A DNA stretch of 64,000 nt from Betaproteobacteria bacterium (GCA_029863175.1 JAOTVX010000008.1:1-64000); one strand, 5' to 3'; shown: positions 7,485 to 16,982, numbered from the stretch's first letter. Translations and numbers: made by a program. Notes: generated from the sequence alone by a model not told the origin.

Positions 7485-8498
7485 CTAGAACTCCGCCGTC
7501 GCGCAAACGGGTCCCTTCCAGACGCCGAGCTCTTTGATCGCCTTTTCCGCGAAAGTCTTGTCGACGATCTGGTCGTAGGTCGGGGTCTTGCCCTTTTCGA
7601 TGTTGCCGACCTTGGTCATCAGGTTGGCGGTGAAGTTGACGCGCTCCGGCGAGAGCCCTGTGTTGGCGTCCCAGATGCAGCTCTTCACCAGGAAGTCGTA
7701 GGTCTCCGATACGATCTTTTCCGGATAACCGGTGTGCTTGACCATGATCGGCAGCACCTTGGCCTTGTCGGTATACATGATCCGGGTCGCTTCGATTACG
7801 GATATGACGAAAGCTTGCAGCGCGGCCGGCTTGGCTTTAATGGTGTCTTCCTTCACTGAATAGTACGTGTACATCTGCTTTGGCTGCAGCTCCCACATGC
7901 GCGCAATGGCGTGCAGGCTCGGCACCTTCTCCTTGGCCAGCATCTCCTGCTCGACGTGCAGGATGGCGGTGTCAATCTGGTTGGCCACCAGCGCCGGCAC
8001 GTCCTCGGTCGCAATGCTGACGAAGTTGACGTCCTTGGGGTTGATCTTGGCTTTGCGCAGCACGGTCTTGCTCAGGATGTGGGCAAAGCCGCCGGGCTGC
8101 TGAATGCCGATGCGCTTGCCCTTGAGGTCGGCCATGGTCTTGATGTCCCCGCGCACCACCATCGACGCTTCGAATTTATACAGGGTCCCCAGGATGCCCT
8201 TGACCTTCGAGCCTTTGGAGATCGCGATCGAGGTGACCGTGCCGGGCGACTGAGCGATATCGAGATTTCCGGCCAGCATGGCGCGGAACACCTTGACGCC
8301 ACCGGCGAGCGCAACGGTTTTGACCTCGATGCCGTTCTTCTTGAACAGCCCGAGATCGTTGGCGACGATCACCGGCATGTGCACGATATTCGGCGGCGTG
8401 GTCGGCATGCCGACGACCAGATCTTCCGCATTGGCCACTGCCGGCAGCGCAAGTGCCGCGCCCGCCAGCAAAGCCGTCAGAGCATTAAGTTTTCGCAT
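7485..8498 (-). CDS. ABC transporter substrate-binding protein, NMT1/SsuA-like
   Basis: 337 residues with a signal peptide (residues 1-24, ALPAVANA). The ATG is preceded by a strong ggggagga site. Segments typical of the NMT1/SsuA/ThiY fold include IVANDLGLFKKNGIEVKTV, AGNLDIAQS, DLKGKRIGIQ and the hinge-region lysine-rich tail. It binds the solute in the periplasm and delivers it to the permease downstream. The solute cannot be deduced; sulfonates, pyrimidines, riboflavin and aromatic compounds are all carried by relatives. Confidence 0.87.
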   Translation of the reverse strand: MRKLNALTALLAGAALALPAVANAEDLVVGMPTTPPNIVHMPVIVANDLGLFKKNGIEVKTVALAGGVKVFRAMLAGNLDIAQSPGTVTSIAISKGSKVKGILGTLYKFEASMVVRGDIKTMADLKGKRIGIQQPGGFAHILSKTVLRKAKINPKDVNFVSIATEDVPALVANQIDTAILHVEQEMLAKEKVPSLHAIARMWELQPKQMYTYYSVKEDTIKAKPAALQAFVISVIEATRIMYTDKAKVLPIMVKHTGYPEKIVSETYDFLVKSCIWDANTGLSPERVNFTANLMTKVGNIEKGKTPTYDQIVDKTFAEKAIKELGVWKGPVCATAEF

Positions 8499-8804
8499 TT
8501 TGATCCTCCCCGTTCGTTACGTGAATCGGCCCAAAGCGTGCCACCGTGTCGAACAAACCCGCAGGCACTCCCGCGAGTGGTTGAATCCTACCCGATCAGT
8601 TCCAATCAACGCAATGGCCGCGCGCAATCTCCTCGCCGATTACGTATTCGCTATGGTTGTGCCGTTGACCGCGACAAACGACAGAACCACTCAAGGGCAT
8701 GTCAGTAAGCTTCTGCCCAGTGCGACGTCCGGCTTATGTCCGTATTGCGCTGAAGACGTAAGTTGACAGCCACCAACGGTCGACCTCGATGAATTATGAC
8801 GACC
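8499..8804. other. Intergenic, no gene seen
   Basis: It separates the ATPase gene from the binding-protein gene of the same importer. No convincing coding frame or terminator is visible. The binding-protein promoter probably lies here. Confidence 0.4.
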
Positions 8805-9638
8805 CTACCGTTCGAGATGGAATTCGGCTTCGCGCGCTTCCCGAAGCAGCGTGCTCCAGACCTGTTCGCGCAATTCGGCAAAGCGCGGCAGGCGCAGCGT
8901 AACGCGCGTGCGCGGTTCCGGCAGATCGATGTTGATAATCTGGTGGATGCTCGATGGCCTGCCCTTGAGCACGATTACCCGGTGACCGAGCAGCACGGCT
9001 TCCTCGATCGAATGGGTGACGAAGATCATGGCGGTCGGGCGTTCCTGCCAGATGCGCAGCAGTTCGAATTGCAGAATCTCGCGTGTCTGTGCGTCGACCG
9101 CCGCGAACGGCTCGTCCATCAACAGCACATTCGGCTCGACCGCGAGAGCGCGAGCGAGACCGCAGCGCTGCTGCATGCCGCCGGACATCTGATAGGGAAA
9201 CGCCTTTTCGAAACCGTCGAGCCCTACCATCTTGAGGAATTCCGGCACCTTGCGCTCGATTTCCGCTTTGGAGGCGCCGGCCATGTGCAGCCCGTAGGCG
9301 ATGTTTTCGAACACCGTCTTCCAAGGGAACAGGCCGAAATGCTGGAACACCATCGCGACGCCGGCGATTGGCTCCATAACTAGCTGGTCGCCGACCAGAA
9401 CCTCGCCTGCATCGTGCGGCAGAAGGCCGTCGATGCAGCGCAACAGCGTGGTCTTGCCGCAGCCGGACGGGCCGACGATGGCGACGACCTCGCGCGCGCC
9501 GACATCGAAGTCGATATTACGGAACACCTCGAGCGAGCCGAAATGCTTGCCGAGGCCGCGGACGCGAATGCGCGGTGCGGCGGCGTGTGCGGCGTTGGTG
9601 CTGGTCGTTGCTGAGGTCGTCGTCTGCTGATTTGTCAC
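8805..9638 (-). CDS. ABC transporter ATP-binding protein, SsuB/TauB type
   Basis: 277 residues with a GTG start. Walker A GPSGCGKTT (56-64), Q-loop Gln99, signature SGGMQQR (152-158), Walker B VLLMDEP (171-177) and an H-loop in FVTHSIEEAV are all intact. About 20 Thr/Ala/Asn-rich residues precede the ABC domain. It is the cytoplasmic motor of the importer with 7485-8498 and 6539-7375; the order on the minus strand is ATPase, binding protein, permease. Confidence 0.9.
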   Translation of the reverse strand: MTNQQTTTSATTSTNAAHAAAPRIRVRGLGKHFGSLEVFRNIDFDVGAREVVAIVGPSGCGKTTLLRCIDGLLPHDAGEVLVGDQLVMEPIAGVAMVFQHFGLFPWKTVFENIAYGLHMAGASKAEIERKVPEFLKMVGLDGFEKAFPYQMSGGMQQRCGLARALAVEPNVLLMDEPFAAVDAQTREILQFELLRIWQERPTAMIFVTHSIEEAVLLGHRVIVLKGRPSSIHQIINIDLPEPRTRVTLRLPRFAELREQVWSTLLREAREAEFHLER

Positions 9639-10018
9639 TCTGCCGCCTATTTTGTGGAATGAGCGTTAGTCTTGTCGCTCGTCTTATCACTATTCTTGTC
9701 GATTATTTCGGCCCAGCAATGGATCGCGTGCATCTACTGCACAGGGGCCACGGCGACCTCAGCCACGCGTCCCCCGATAGCTCCCAACTCGTTATCAAGT
9801 TAAGCGTTTTCCTAGCTTGCGGCAATCGCGCGTGTGAAAGATAGGAAAATCGATCCAGCTCGTTTGACGTCTTTGGCCGATGGCAGCACTTTCGCGCCGC
9901 TTCGGATCACGGAGAGGTCCTGGACGCGGGGATTTTGCCCGTGAAACCGCCGGATTTGCAATGCCGGTTGCCTCACACGGTCAGGATCGGGCCCGGCGCA
10001 ACGCCACCGCAGGGCGCG

Positions 10019-10114
10019 CGGATCGCGCTCGGCGGGCTCGGGCGCTACGTGCCCCAGGTGCTCCAGGATGTGGTGCACCAGCCCCGGATCGTCGAGTAGC
10101 GCGATGCAGCGAAG
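10019..10114 (-). pseudogene. Possible IS91-type transposase C-terminal remnant
   Basis: The minus-strand translation LRCIALLDDPGLVHHILEHL followed by GHVAPEPAERDP resembles the C-terminal segment of IS91/ISCR-type transposases, where an IxDPxVIxxILxHLG motif precedes a Pro/Arg-rich tail. The frame is not part of a full gene. Similarity is judged by eye only and could be fortuitous. Confidence 0.3.
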
Positions 10115-10264
10115 GTGAACAGCGTGGCAAGGTAGCGAATCATGGACGGTATAGTGCCAGAACCATCCCCGCTCGCCTTGCGCCGTTTCCTCGCGGCGTG
10201 CCATTCCCCGTCCCGGCGCAGCGGGCGTAAGCTTGCTGCTGTCGGCCATGCCGAGGAGGGTCAT

Positions 10265-10840
10265 ATGTCTACATGGATCGCTGTACTAACCGGCTTATTC
10301 GCGTTTGGCGGCGTAATCGCCGGACACTTTGTCGCTTTCGATCTGAACACGGCCGCGAAACGACGCGACGTACGTCGTGCTCATAAAGAACGATTTGCGG
10401 AACTCATATCTGAAGATCTAATGTGGCTAGAAGAGTACCGAAGAGAATTGCTGTATGGGGAAGGGAAATCCCCGTCTGGGAGTGCACCATATGATAGGGC
10501 CTATGCCATATACCGGCTGTACTTTGGGCCTGAACTAACGGAGTCAATGAAGGCGCTAAAGGAATTGCGTTGGGAATACAAGAGCGAAATCGATGCTATG
10601 TTAACCGCTCGCAGGAATTCAGCCGGAGCCACCAAGAAGCCGCTTGTTGTAACAATCCCGCCGTTGGCTGATATAAAAACCCTAAATAACATAGCATTGG
10701 CATACCACAACGCCGTAGAGGATTGCCTAACGGCCGCATCCCTAATTCTTGAGGAGACTATTCCGGAAAAATCGCCGATAGTTCGTTGGTGCGCAGACAT
10801 ATGGGCGCGAATTAGCGACCGATTTGCGCGCAGAAAATGA
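10265..10840 (+). CDS. Hypothetical membrane-anchored protein, atypical composition
   Basis: 191 residues. The start at 10265 has an ideal ggaggg site 5 nt upstream. An N-terminal membrane segment (about residues 4-26, WIAVLTGLFAFGGVIAGHFV) is followed by a cytoplasmic, mainly helical charged region (KRRDVRRAHKERFAELISED). A basic tail (RFARRK) ends the protein. No family is recognised. Codon use is clearly more AT-rich than in neighbouring genes (many ata, aga, tta, gaa), which suggests recent transfer. N-terminally anchored proteins of this size and composition turn up in defence and mobile DNA, but nothing here proves such a role. Confidence 0.7.
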   Translation: MSTWIAVLTGLFAFGGVIAGHFVAFDLNTAAKRRDVRRAHKERFAELISEDLMWLEEYRRELLYGEGKSPSGSAPYDRAYAIYRLYFGPELTESMKALKELRWEYKSEIDAMLTARRNSAGATKKPLVVTIPPLADIKTLNNIALAYHNAVEDCLTAASLILEETIPEKSPIVRWCADIWARISDRFARRK

Positions 10841-10979
10841 ATAAATAGGATCAGAGTCACATAGCTTGTCGCCGTACGCCAGTCCGGGAACTCTTTCGCA
10901 CTTACTCCCGGCGCCTGGGCTTGGTGCAGCGAGAACACGGGCGGATTGAATGTCCTATGGTTGTTAGTGGAGCAAAATA

Positions 10980-13277
10980 ATGGGGGCAGCTTTCAAGGGC
11001 CGTCGCGAGGATCGACGGCTCATCACGGGGGGCGGGCACTTTACCGCCGATTTCAATCTACCCGGTCAACTCTACGCGGCGTTTCTGCGCTCGGACCGGC
11101 CACACGCCGAGATCGTGTCGATCAACGTCAAGGAGGCTTTGGCGCACCCGGGCGTGGTGACGGTATTGACGGGAGAGGACACCCTCGCCGCCGGCATCAA
11201 GAACCCGCCGCCGCTGTTGCCCTATCCGGGGCGCGGCGGCCAGCCGATCAAGCTGCCCGATCGCAGCGTGCTCGCCACAGGACGGGTGTGTCACGTCGGG
11301 CAGGAAGTCGCGATGGTGGTTGCCGAATCGGCTGCAGCCGCGCAGGACGCAGTGGAGAAGATCGCAATCGAGTATCGCGATCTGCCCGCGGCGATTGACG
11401 CCGAACGCGCGATCGAGCCGGGCGCTCCCCAGGTGCATCCGGAGGTGCCCGGCAACGTCTGTTTCGACTACGACTACGGCGACGAAGCGCAGGTGAACGC
11501 GATCTTCGCAGGCGCGGCGCACGTCACGAAAGTGAAACTCGACAGCCAACGTGTCTGCGGTGTCCCGATCGAGCCCAAGGCATGCCTGGCGTCCTACGAT
11601 GCCGTGCAGGATTGCTACGATCTCTGGTCCAGCGCTCAGGGCATCATGATGATGCGGCACAGCGTGGCGGGCTACGGTATTCCACCGGAAAAGATTCGTC
11701 CGCGCGTGCAGGACGTCGGCGGCGGCTTCGGCGTCCGCGGCGGCGCCTACCCGGAATACATTGCCGCAATGGTGGCCTCGAAGAAGACCGGCAAACCGAT
11801 CAAATGGGTGGGTTCCCGCGCGGAGACTTTCGTGAGCGAGCACCACGGTCGCGCGATCCGCCTCACGGGCGAGCTCGCTCTCGACAAGGAGGGCAATTTT
11901 CTCGCGGCACGTTATCTCTGGATCTGCGACCAGGGGGCATTTCCGTGGGGCCCCGGCCCGTTCATCAATACCATCACCCCCACGGTCACGCCAATTGGCG
12001 TCTACCGGATTCCGGCGGTATACGGGCGCAATCGGCTGGTGCTCACCAATACGACACCGATCAGTCCCTACCGTGGCGCCGGCCGGCCGGACACCGCCTA
12101 CCTGATGGAACGGATGGTGGAAGAGGCGGCGTGCGAGATGGGAATCGACAGACTGGAACTGAGGCGCAGAAATTTCATTCGCAAGGACCAGTTTCCGTTC
12201 AAGACTCCGACGCAGAGTTTGTACGACAGCGGCGACTACGCTGCGCTGCTCGACCAGGTCACCAAGCGATGCGACTGGAGCGGATTCGAGAAACGCCGCG
12301 CCGAGTCGAAGGCGCGCGGCAGGCTGCGCGGCATCGGCGTGGCGGTGTTCATCGAGCCGGCGAGTGTCGGTGGTCCGCCCAAGGACCAGGCGATGCTCAA
12401 GTTCGGAAGTGCCGGGGACATCACGATTTACAGCGTGACCGGGCCGACGGGACAGGGGCACGAAACAGTATTCCCGGAGATCGTCGGCCGCGAGCTCGGC
12501 GTCGATCCCGAATTGATCACGCTGCGGGCTGGCGATCCCGAGGGTCCGCCGCTGATCGGCGGTGGAACGGTGGGTTCGCGCTCGATGAGCGCGCATGGCG
12601 GCGCCTGCCTGCTGGCGGCGCGCGAAGTGGTCAAGAAGGGCATGGCGCTCGCGTCGAAGGAACTGGAAGTCCCGGCACAGGACCTGGAATTCGTCGCCGG
12701 ACGCTATCGGGTGAAGGGCACCAACAAATCGATCGGCCTGATCGAGCTCGCCAAGAAGCACCCACCAAAGGCCGGCACCCATCCGCTCGATGCAATTGGA
12801 GACAACCCGGTCAGAGGGACGTTTCCCAGCGGCGCGCACGTCGCGGAAGTCGAAATCGATCCGGAGACCGGGGCCATTGAGGTACTGCGCTATACCGCCG
12901 TGGACGATTTCGGAAACATCCTGAACCACACGCTGCTCGAAGGGCAGCTGCATGGCGGAATCGTTCAGGGTGCGGGCCAGGCTTTTGTGGAGCATTGCAT
13001 CTATGACGAGTCGGGGCAGCTGCTGACCGGGAGCTTAATGGACTACGGCATTCCGCGCGCCGGCCTGATCCGGAGCATGGAGCTTGCAGACCATCCAGTT
13101 CCGTCGCCCAACAATCCACTGGGGGTGAAAGGCGCCGGCGAGGCGGGCACCACCGGCGCACTGCCGACGCTGATGAATGCGGTACTCGACGCGTTGCGGC
13201 CGCTTGGCATCAACAGTTTCGACATGCCGGCGACGCCATGCCGCGTATGGGAGGCGGTGAGATCGGCCGGCCGGTAA
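10980..13277 (+). CDS. Molybdenum hydroxylase large subunit, CoxL/aldehyde oxidase family
   Basis: 765 residues, the usual length for a xanthine-dehydrogenase-family molybdopterin subunit. The order is an Ald_Xan_dh_C domain (~15-120, RREDRRLITGGGHFTADF), then MoCoBD_1 with VGGGFGVRGG and PYRGAGRPDTAYLMER, then MoCoBD_2 with GPTGQGHET and the C-terminal GVKGAGEAGT. The Glu in that last motif is the catalytic base of the family. The motif PYRGAGR differs from the AYxCSFR of form I CO dehydrogenase, so this is not a CO dehydrogenase of the classic type. No FAD or 2Fe-2S subunit gene is adjacent, so partners must be encoded elsewhere (for example 46025-47415) or beyond the window. Substrate unknown. 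Confidence 0.88.
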   Translation: MGAAFKGRREDRRLITGGGHFTADFNLPGQLYAAFLRSDRPHAEIVSINVKEALAHPGVVTVLTGEDTLAAGIKNPPPLLPYPGRGGQPIKLPDRSVLATGRVCHVGQEVAMVVAESAAAAQDAVEKIAIEYRDLPAAIDAERAIEPGAPQVHPEVPGNVCFDYDYGDEAQVNAIFAGAAHVTKVKLDSQRVCGVPIEPKACLASYDAVQDCYDLWSSAQGIMMMRHSVAGYGIPPEKIRPRVQDVGGGFGVRGGAYPEYIAAMVASKKTGKPIKWVGSRAETFVSEHHGRAIRLTGELALDKEGNFLAARYLWICDQGAFPWGPGPFINTITPTVTPIGVYRIPAVYGRNRLVLTNTTPISPYRGAGRPDTAYLMERMVEEAACEMGIDRLELRRRNFIRKDQFPFKTPTQSLYDSGDYAALLDQVTKRCDWSGFEKRRAESKARGRLRGIGVAVFIEPASVGGPPKDQAMLKFGSAGDITIYSVTGPTGQGHETVFPEIVGRELGVDPELITLRAGDPEGPPLIGGGTVGSRSMSAHGGACLLAAREVVKKGMALASKELEVPAQDLEFVAGRYRVKGTNKSIGLIELAKKHPPKAGTHPLDAIGDNPVRGTFPSGAHVAEVEIDPETGAIEVLRYTAVDDFGNILNHTLLEGQLHGGIVQGAGQAFVEHCIYDESGQLLTGSLMDYGIPRAGLIRSMELADHPVPSPNNPLGVKGAGEAGTTGALPTLMNAVLDALRPLGINSFDMPATPCRVWEAVRSAGR

Positions 13278-13326
13278 CACGACAACGTTCAGAACAGGAA
13301 TCTTACGTTTTCGAACCAGAAGCAGT

Positions 13327-13371
13327 TTGTGATTCCGGGTGTTGTGGGTTCGAGTCCCATCAGCCATCCCA
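13327..13371 (+). other. 3' fragment of tRNA-His (GTG): integration-site scar
   Basis: The 45 nt begin at the anticodon loop (ttgtgattcc, anticodon GTG). They continue through an intact T arm (gtggg-ttcgagt-cccat) and the 3' acceptor strand to CCA. They align without gaps to the 3' 45 nt of E. coli tRNA-His, recalled from memory, with six differences. The D arm and 5' acceptor are absent, so no tRNA can be made. A lone tRNA 3' half is the usual product (attR) of an element that integrated into a tRNA gene, and the foreign side is then the left one. Confidence 0.75.
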
Positions 13372-13503
13372 CTTACCGTTTTCGGTTTCGTGTGTGCGCG
13401 TTCCCGGACTACGATTTGACGCGCAGCAGACGTTGCTGCTGGCGCCGCCACTCTTTATCTCTTTCCGTGGCGCGCTTGTGGCTCCGGCCGCTGCTTTGCA
13501 GCT

Positions 13504-13534
13504 TAACTTCCCCTCGTATTACGACGGGAAGTTA
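13504..13534. terminator. Hairpin downstream of smpB
   Basis: Nine-bp arms (taacttccc / gggaagtta) enclose an inner tcgt-att-acga stem. It lies 22 nt beyond the smpB stop. No T tract follows on the minus strand, so it may slow decay rather than terminate. Confidence 0.5.
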
Positions 13535-13556
13535 GCCTACGCCGCAAACTTTTCGA

Positions 13557-14003
13557 TCATTTGTGGTCGCGAAGCAGGCGCTGTTGCGTTCTGCGCCATT
13601 CACGGTCTTTTTGCGCCTCACGTTTGTCGTGCTGTTTCTTGCCCTTGGCGAGCCCGATGGTGAGCTTGACGCGCCCGTCCTTGTAATGCAGGTCGAGCGG
13701 TACCAGCGCGTAACCTGCGCGCTCAACGCTGCCGATCAGGCTCTCAACTTCCCCGGCGTGCAGAAGAAGCTTGCGGGTTCTCGTGGGGTCGGGCTCCAGG
13801 TGCGTCGAAGCCGCGGGGAGCGGGCTGATGTGGGCGCCGATCAGAAAGATCTCTCCGCCCTGGATGATGACGTAGGCTTCCTTGATCTGGGCGCGGCCGG
13901 CGCGAATCGCCTTGACTTCCCAGCCCAGGAGCGCGATTCCGGCCTCGATACGCTCCTCGATAAAATAATCGTGGAACGCTTTCTTGTTTTGTACGATGCT
14001 CAT
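13557..14003 (-). CDS. smpB: SsrA-binding protein SmpB
   Basis: 148 residues from ATG 14003. SmpB binds tmRNA and stalled ribosomes in trans-translation. The family N-terminus ([29 protein letters not shown]), the central NPHISP-like segment ([13 protein letters not shown]), [11 protein letters not shown] and the basic C-terminal tail ([21 protein letters not shown]) are all present. A longer reading upstream would run antisense to ratA and is rejected. It is divergent from ratA across about 93 nt, the arrangement also seen in E. coli. Confidence 0.95.
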   Translation of the reverse strand: MSIVQNKKAFHDYFIEERIEAGIALLGWEVKAIRAGRAQIKEAYVIIQGGEIFLIGAHISPLPAASTHLEPDPTRTRKLLLHAGEVESLIGSVERAGYALVPLDLHYKDGRVKLTIGLAKGKKQHDKREAQKDREWRRTQQRLLRDHK

Positions 14004-14096
14004 GGCGGAAAATGTTTGCGTGCGCAAATATTTTAACAGCAGTACCCGATCGGTCCCCGGCAAAGTGCTCGCCTTACGGGTGGAGGCCCACGATCC

Positions 14097-14528
14097 ATGC
14101 CTGAGGTGAACCGCTCGGTGCTGGTCGACTACACGCCGGAGCAGATGTTTGCGCTCGTGGATGCGGTGGAGCGCTATCCGGAATTCCTGCCGTGGTGCGG
14201 CGGCGCGCGCGTAAGCCAGGGCGACGAGACCCGCACCCGGGCCACGATCGAGATCAGCTACCGCGGCATCAAGCAGAGCTTCACCACAGAGAACGCCAAG
14301 CGGCCGCCGTCCGCGATGGACATACGCCTGGTGGAGGGTCCGTTCCGCGAGCTTGACGGGCACTGGCGCTTCACCGGGCTCGGGGAGAGCGGCTGCAAGG
14401 TGGAGTTCCGGCTGCGCTACGAGTTCTCGAACCGGTTGCTCGCGAAGCTGTTGGGGCCCGTGTTCGACTTCATTGCCAACAGCCTTGTCGAAGCGTTCGT
14501 CAAGCGGGCGGACCGGCTCTATGGCTGA
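14097..14528 (+). CDS. ratA: RatA/Coq10-type START-like protein
   Basis: 143 residues, a single SRPBCC (START-like) domain: [21 protein letters not shown], then [13 protein letters not shown] [13 protein letters not shown], then [15 protein letters not shown] at the end. Members include E. coli RatA (YfjG) and mitochondrial Coq10, and they are linked to ubiquinone handling or ribosome association. The neighbours smpB and rnfH (yfjF) are as in E. coli. Confidence 0.9.
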   Translation: MPEVNRSVLVDYTPEQMFALVDAVERYPEFLPWCGGARVSQGDETRTRATIEISYRGIKQSFTTENAKRPPSAMDIRLVEGPFRELDGHWRFTGLGESGCKVEFRLRYEFSNRLLAKLLGPVFDFIANSLVEAFVKRADRLYG

Positions 14529-14534
14529 GACTGT

Positions 14535-14590
14535 CGTAAACGGTAAGCGGTGAACCGTAAACGGTGAATGTTGAATGGTGAATGGTGAAT
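14535..14590. repeat. Low-complexity spacer (cggtaa / gtgaatg units)
   Basis: Short imperfect repeats of acggtaagcggtgaa and gtgaatggtgaa fill the gap between ratA and rnfH and overlap the rnfH start. Similar spacers lie at 38868-38890, 41566-41710 and 45430-45480. Confidence 0.55.
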
Positions 14591-14892
14591 CGAAGCGGTC
14601 TCTGCGGGTGGAGGTAGTTTACGCACTCCCGGATGAGCAGGTGCTGCTCGCGCTGGCGGTGGAGGACGGGACGACGGTCGGGCAGGTGATCGAGCGCTCC
14701 GGCATCGCCAGCAAATTCCCGGAGATCGGGGCGGCGCCCGACCGAGTGGGGGTTTTCGGACAACGAGTCCGGCTCGATGCGTTGGTGCGAGACGGCGACC
14801 GGGTTGAGATCTATCGGCTGCTCACCGCCGACCCCAAGGAGGTGCGGCGAGCCAGGGCCAGGCTGAGCGAAGGCAAGAAGCCCCGCGGCTAG
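14575..14892 (+). CDS. rnfH: RnfH family protein (UPF0125)
   Basis: 105 residues with a beta-grasp, ubiquitin-like fold family signature: [66 protein letters not shown]. In E. coli this gene (yfjF, also called ratB) follows ratA as it does here. Its role is uncertain. The start lies inside a low-complexity spacer, so the first few residues (MVNGES) are questionable; a start nearer LRVEVVY is possible. Confidence 0.88.
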   Translation: MVNGESKRSLRVEVVYALPDEQVLLALAVEDGTTVGQVIERSGIASKFPEIGAAPDRVGVFGQRVRLDALVRDGDRVEIYRLLTADPKEVRRARARLSEGKKPRG

Positions 14893-14900
14893 ACAGGGCC

Positions 14901-15362
14901 CTACTTGCAGTTCTGCGAGACCGCGCTGCGGGCCTTGGCTGTCTCAGCAGCGCGCCTGGCCTCGTCGAAATAACCGACTTCCCCGGTCTTCGGATCGATA
15001 CCTCGCAGCTGGACTCCCGATTCGAGGGTTCGCAGGTAATTTCGCGCGTCTTCGCAGCCTTGCTTCTTTTGTGCCTGCTCAGCTGCGAGCTTCTGGGATT
15101 TCTGTTGCTCCTGCCGCTGCTCGAGCTGGCGTTTGTTGAACGCGGCATTCTTCTCTGCGAGCGATTTCGCGGCCGAGGCAGGCGCTGCGGGCGCCTTGGC
15201 GCTGCTGCTTGCCTTGGTCGAGATGGTGGTTTGCTGCTCGGAGGCGCCCGCCGGACAGCGGTTGGCGTATTCAATGCTTCCGTCGGGGCTCACGCACTTC
15301 ACCACCTGCCCGTGGGCGGCGGCCGAGGCCAGCATGATGGCGGCTGCAATGATGACTTTCAC
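14901..15362 (-). CDS. DUF4124 domain secreted protein
   Basis: 153 residues with a GTG start. The signal peptide is residues 1-18 (AAAHG). The DUF4124 core (QVVKCVSPDGSIEYANRCP, ~19-38) carries the conserved Cys pair. An Ala/Ser-rich linker follows, then a Gln/Lys-rich coiled-coil stretch (~75-105) and a C-terminal region with two more Cys (QGCEDARNYLRTLESG, SQNCK). It is periplasmic and of unknown function. It runs convergent to rnfH and divergent from guaB. Confidence 0.8.
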   Translation of the reverse strand: MKVIIAAAIMLASAAAHGQVVKCVSPDGSIEYANRCPAGASEQQTTISTKASSSAKAPAAPASAAKSLAEKNAAFNKRQLEQRQEQQKSQKLAAEQAQKKQGCEDARNYLRTLESGVQLRGIDPKTGEVGYFDEARRAAETAKARSAVSQNCK

Positions 15363-15464
15363 GGTTCTCCGTCCTTTGCAAAACGCGAGCTCGATACCGC
15401 CCGCAGAGTCGGTTGACGATAGCGAGTTTATGCCATGGAGTCAAACAACTAACGCACAGTTTGG

Positions 15465-15493
15465 TTTACGGTTTACCTCCGTTTCCGTATAAT
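15465..15493 (+). promoter_or_regulatory. Predicted sigma-70 promoter of guaB
   Basis: -10 TATAAT at 15488-15493 and -35 TTTACG at 15465-15470 with 17-bp spacing. It lies 25 nt upstream of the chosen guaB start, which also argues against the earlier in-frame ATG at 15492, since that lies inside the -10. Confidence 0.65.
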
Positions 15494-15518
15494 GCGGTCT
15501 TTGCGAAGGACCAAAAAC

Positions 15519-16982
15519 ATGCGTGTGGTGCAGAAGGCCCTCACCTTCGACGATGTCTCGCTGATCCCCGCCCACTCGACCGTCCTGCCTCGCGAAGTCA
15601 GTCTCCGCACCAAGCTCACGAGCGGCATCACCCTCAACATTCCGATCGTCTCGGCCGCAATGGATACCGTGACCGAGGCCCGGCTCGCGATCGCCATTGC
15701 CCAGGAAGGCGGGATCGGCATCCTCCACAAGAACATGTCGCCCAAGGCGCACGCAACCGAGGTGACGAAAGTCAAGCGTTTCGAGAGCGGGATCGTAAAG
15801 GACCCCATCACCGTCAGTCCCAATATGAAGGTGAGGGACGTCATCAAGTTGACCCAGCAACACAAGATCTCCGGGCTGCCCGTCATCAATGCAAGCGGAC
15901 GCGTGGTGGGCATCGTTACCAACCGTGATGTCCGTTTCGAGACCAAGCTCGATCAGCCGGTCAAGAACATCATGACGCCGCGCGAGCGTCTCGTGACGGT
16001 CGGCGAAGGGGCCAAACGCGAGGAGGCCATGGCGCTCATGCACCAGCACCGTCTCGAGCGCGTGCTCGTGGTGAACAAGCGATTCGAGTTGCGCGGCCTC
16101 GTGACGGTCAAGGACATCCTCAAGTCCACCGAACACCCGAATGCGTGCAAGGACCAGCTGGGACGTCTGCGCGTCGGGGCTGCGATCGGTGTGGGCGAGG
16201 GGACGGAAGAGCGCGCAGAGACGCTGATCGAGGCCGGCGTGGATGTGATCGTGGTCGACACCGCGCACGGCCATTCCAGGAACGTCCTCGACCGCGTGCG
16301 CTGGGTCAAGCGTCATTTTCCGAAGACGCAGGTCATTGGCGGCAACATTGCCACGGCCTCCGCTGCCAAGGCACTCGTCGATCACGGCGCGGACGGCGTC
16401 AAGGTCGGGATCGGGCCGGGTTCCATCTGCACCACCCGGATCGTCGCCGGGGTGGGCGTGCCGCAGATCACCGCGATTGCCAACGTGGCCAAAGGGCTGA
16501 GCAAGACCGGGGTGCCGCTGATCGCGGACGGCGGGATCCGCTACTCCGGCGACATGGCGAAGGCCATTGCCGCCGGCGCGCATGCCGTGATGATCGGCAG
16601 TCTCTTCGCCGGGACGGAGGAATCCCCCGGCGACATCGAGCTCTTTCAGGGCCGTTCCTACAAAACCTACCGCGGCATGGGTTCGCTGGGCGCAATGCAG
16701 CAGGGCGCCGCCGACCGATACTTCCAGGACGCCGAGCCGGACACCGAGAAACTGGTGCCCGAGGGCGTTGAAGGACGGGTGCCCTACAAGGGACAGCTCT
16801 CGCCGCTGGTGCAGCAACTGATCGGCGGCTTGCGCGCCAGCATGGGCTATCTCGGCTGCTCCAGCGTGGAGCAAGTGCGAACCAAGGCGGAGTTCATCGA
16901 GATCACCATGGCCGGTGTGCGCGAGTCCCACGTGCACGATGTGCAGATCGTGAAAGAAGCCCCGAACTACCGGATCGAGTGA
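15519..16982 (+). CDS. guaB: Inosine-5'-monophosphate dehydrogenase
   Basis: 487 residues. It oxidises IMP to XMP with NAD+, the committed step to GMP. It has an N-terminal barrel ([30 protein letters not shown]), two CBS motifs at about 95-200, the catalytic loop [18 protein letters not shown] with the active Cys, [10 protein letters not shown], and [16 protein letters not shown] with the flap. The start at 15519 is preceded by gcgaagga. It is followed by guaA after 89 nt, the common guaBA pair. Confidence 0.97.
   Translation: MRVVQKALTFDDVSLIPAHSTVLPREVSLRTKLTSGITLNIPIVSAAMDTVTEARLAIAIAQEGGIGILHKNMSPKAHATEVTKVKRFESGIVKDPITVSPNMKVRDVIKLTQQHKISGLPVINASGRVVGIVTNRDVRFETKLDQPVKNIMTPRERLVTVGEGAKREEAMALMHQHRLERVLVVNKRFELRGLVTVKDILKSTEHPNACKDQLGRLRVGAAIGVGEGTEERAETLIEAGVDVIVVDTAHGHSRNVLDRVRWVKRHFPKTQVIGGNIATASAAKALVDHGADGVKVGIGPGSICTTRIVAGVGVPQITAIANVAKGLSKTGVPLIADGGIRYSGDMAKAIAAGAHAVMIGSLFAGTEESPGDIELFQGRSYKTYRGMGSLGAMQQGAADRYFQDAEPDTEKLVPEGVEGRVPYKGQLSPLVQQLIGGLRASMGYLGCSSVEQVRTKAEFIEITMAGVRESHVHDVQIVKEAPNYRIE

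Noticed and set aside
6389..7537. A 382-codon plus-strand frame across the ABC permease
   Set aside because: Shadow of the permease; no family signature.
11058..12995. A 645-codon open frame opposite the molybdenum hydroxylase gene
   Set aside because: Composition is a mirror of the GC-rich coding strand, with no family features. The opposite strand carries a clear enzyme.
10980..13277. Form I CO dehydrogenase large subunit
   Set aside because: The motif AYxCSFR is absent; PYRGAGR is present instead.
13035..13451. A minus-strand frame with MADGTRTHNTRNHK
   Set aside because: It is the reverse reading of the tRNA-His fragment, not a protein.
15441..16937. A 498-codon open frame antisense to guaB
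   Set aside because: His/Gly/Arg/Asp-rich shadow of guaB with no motif; guaB is certain.
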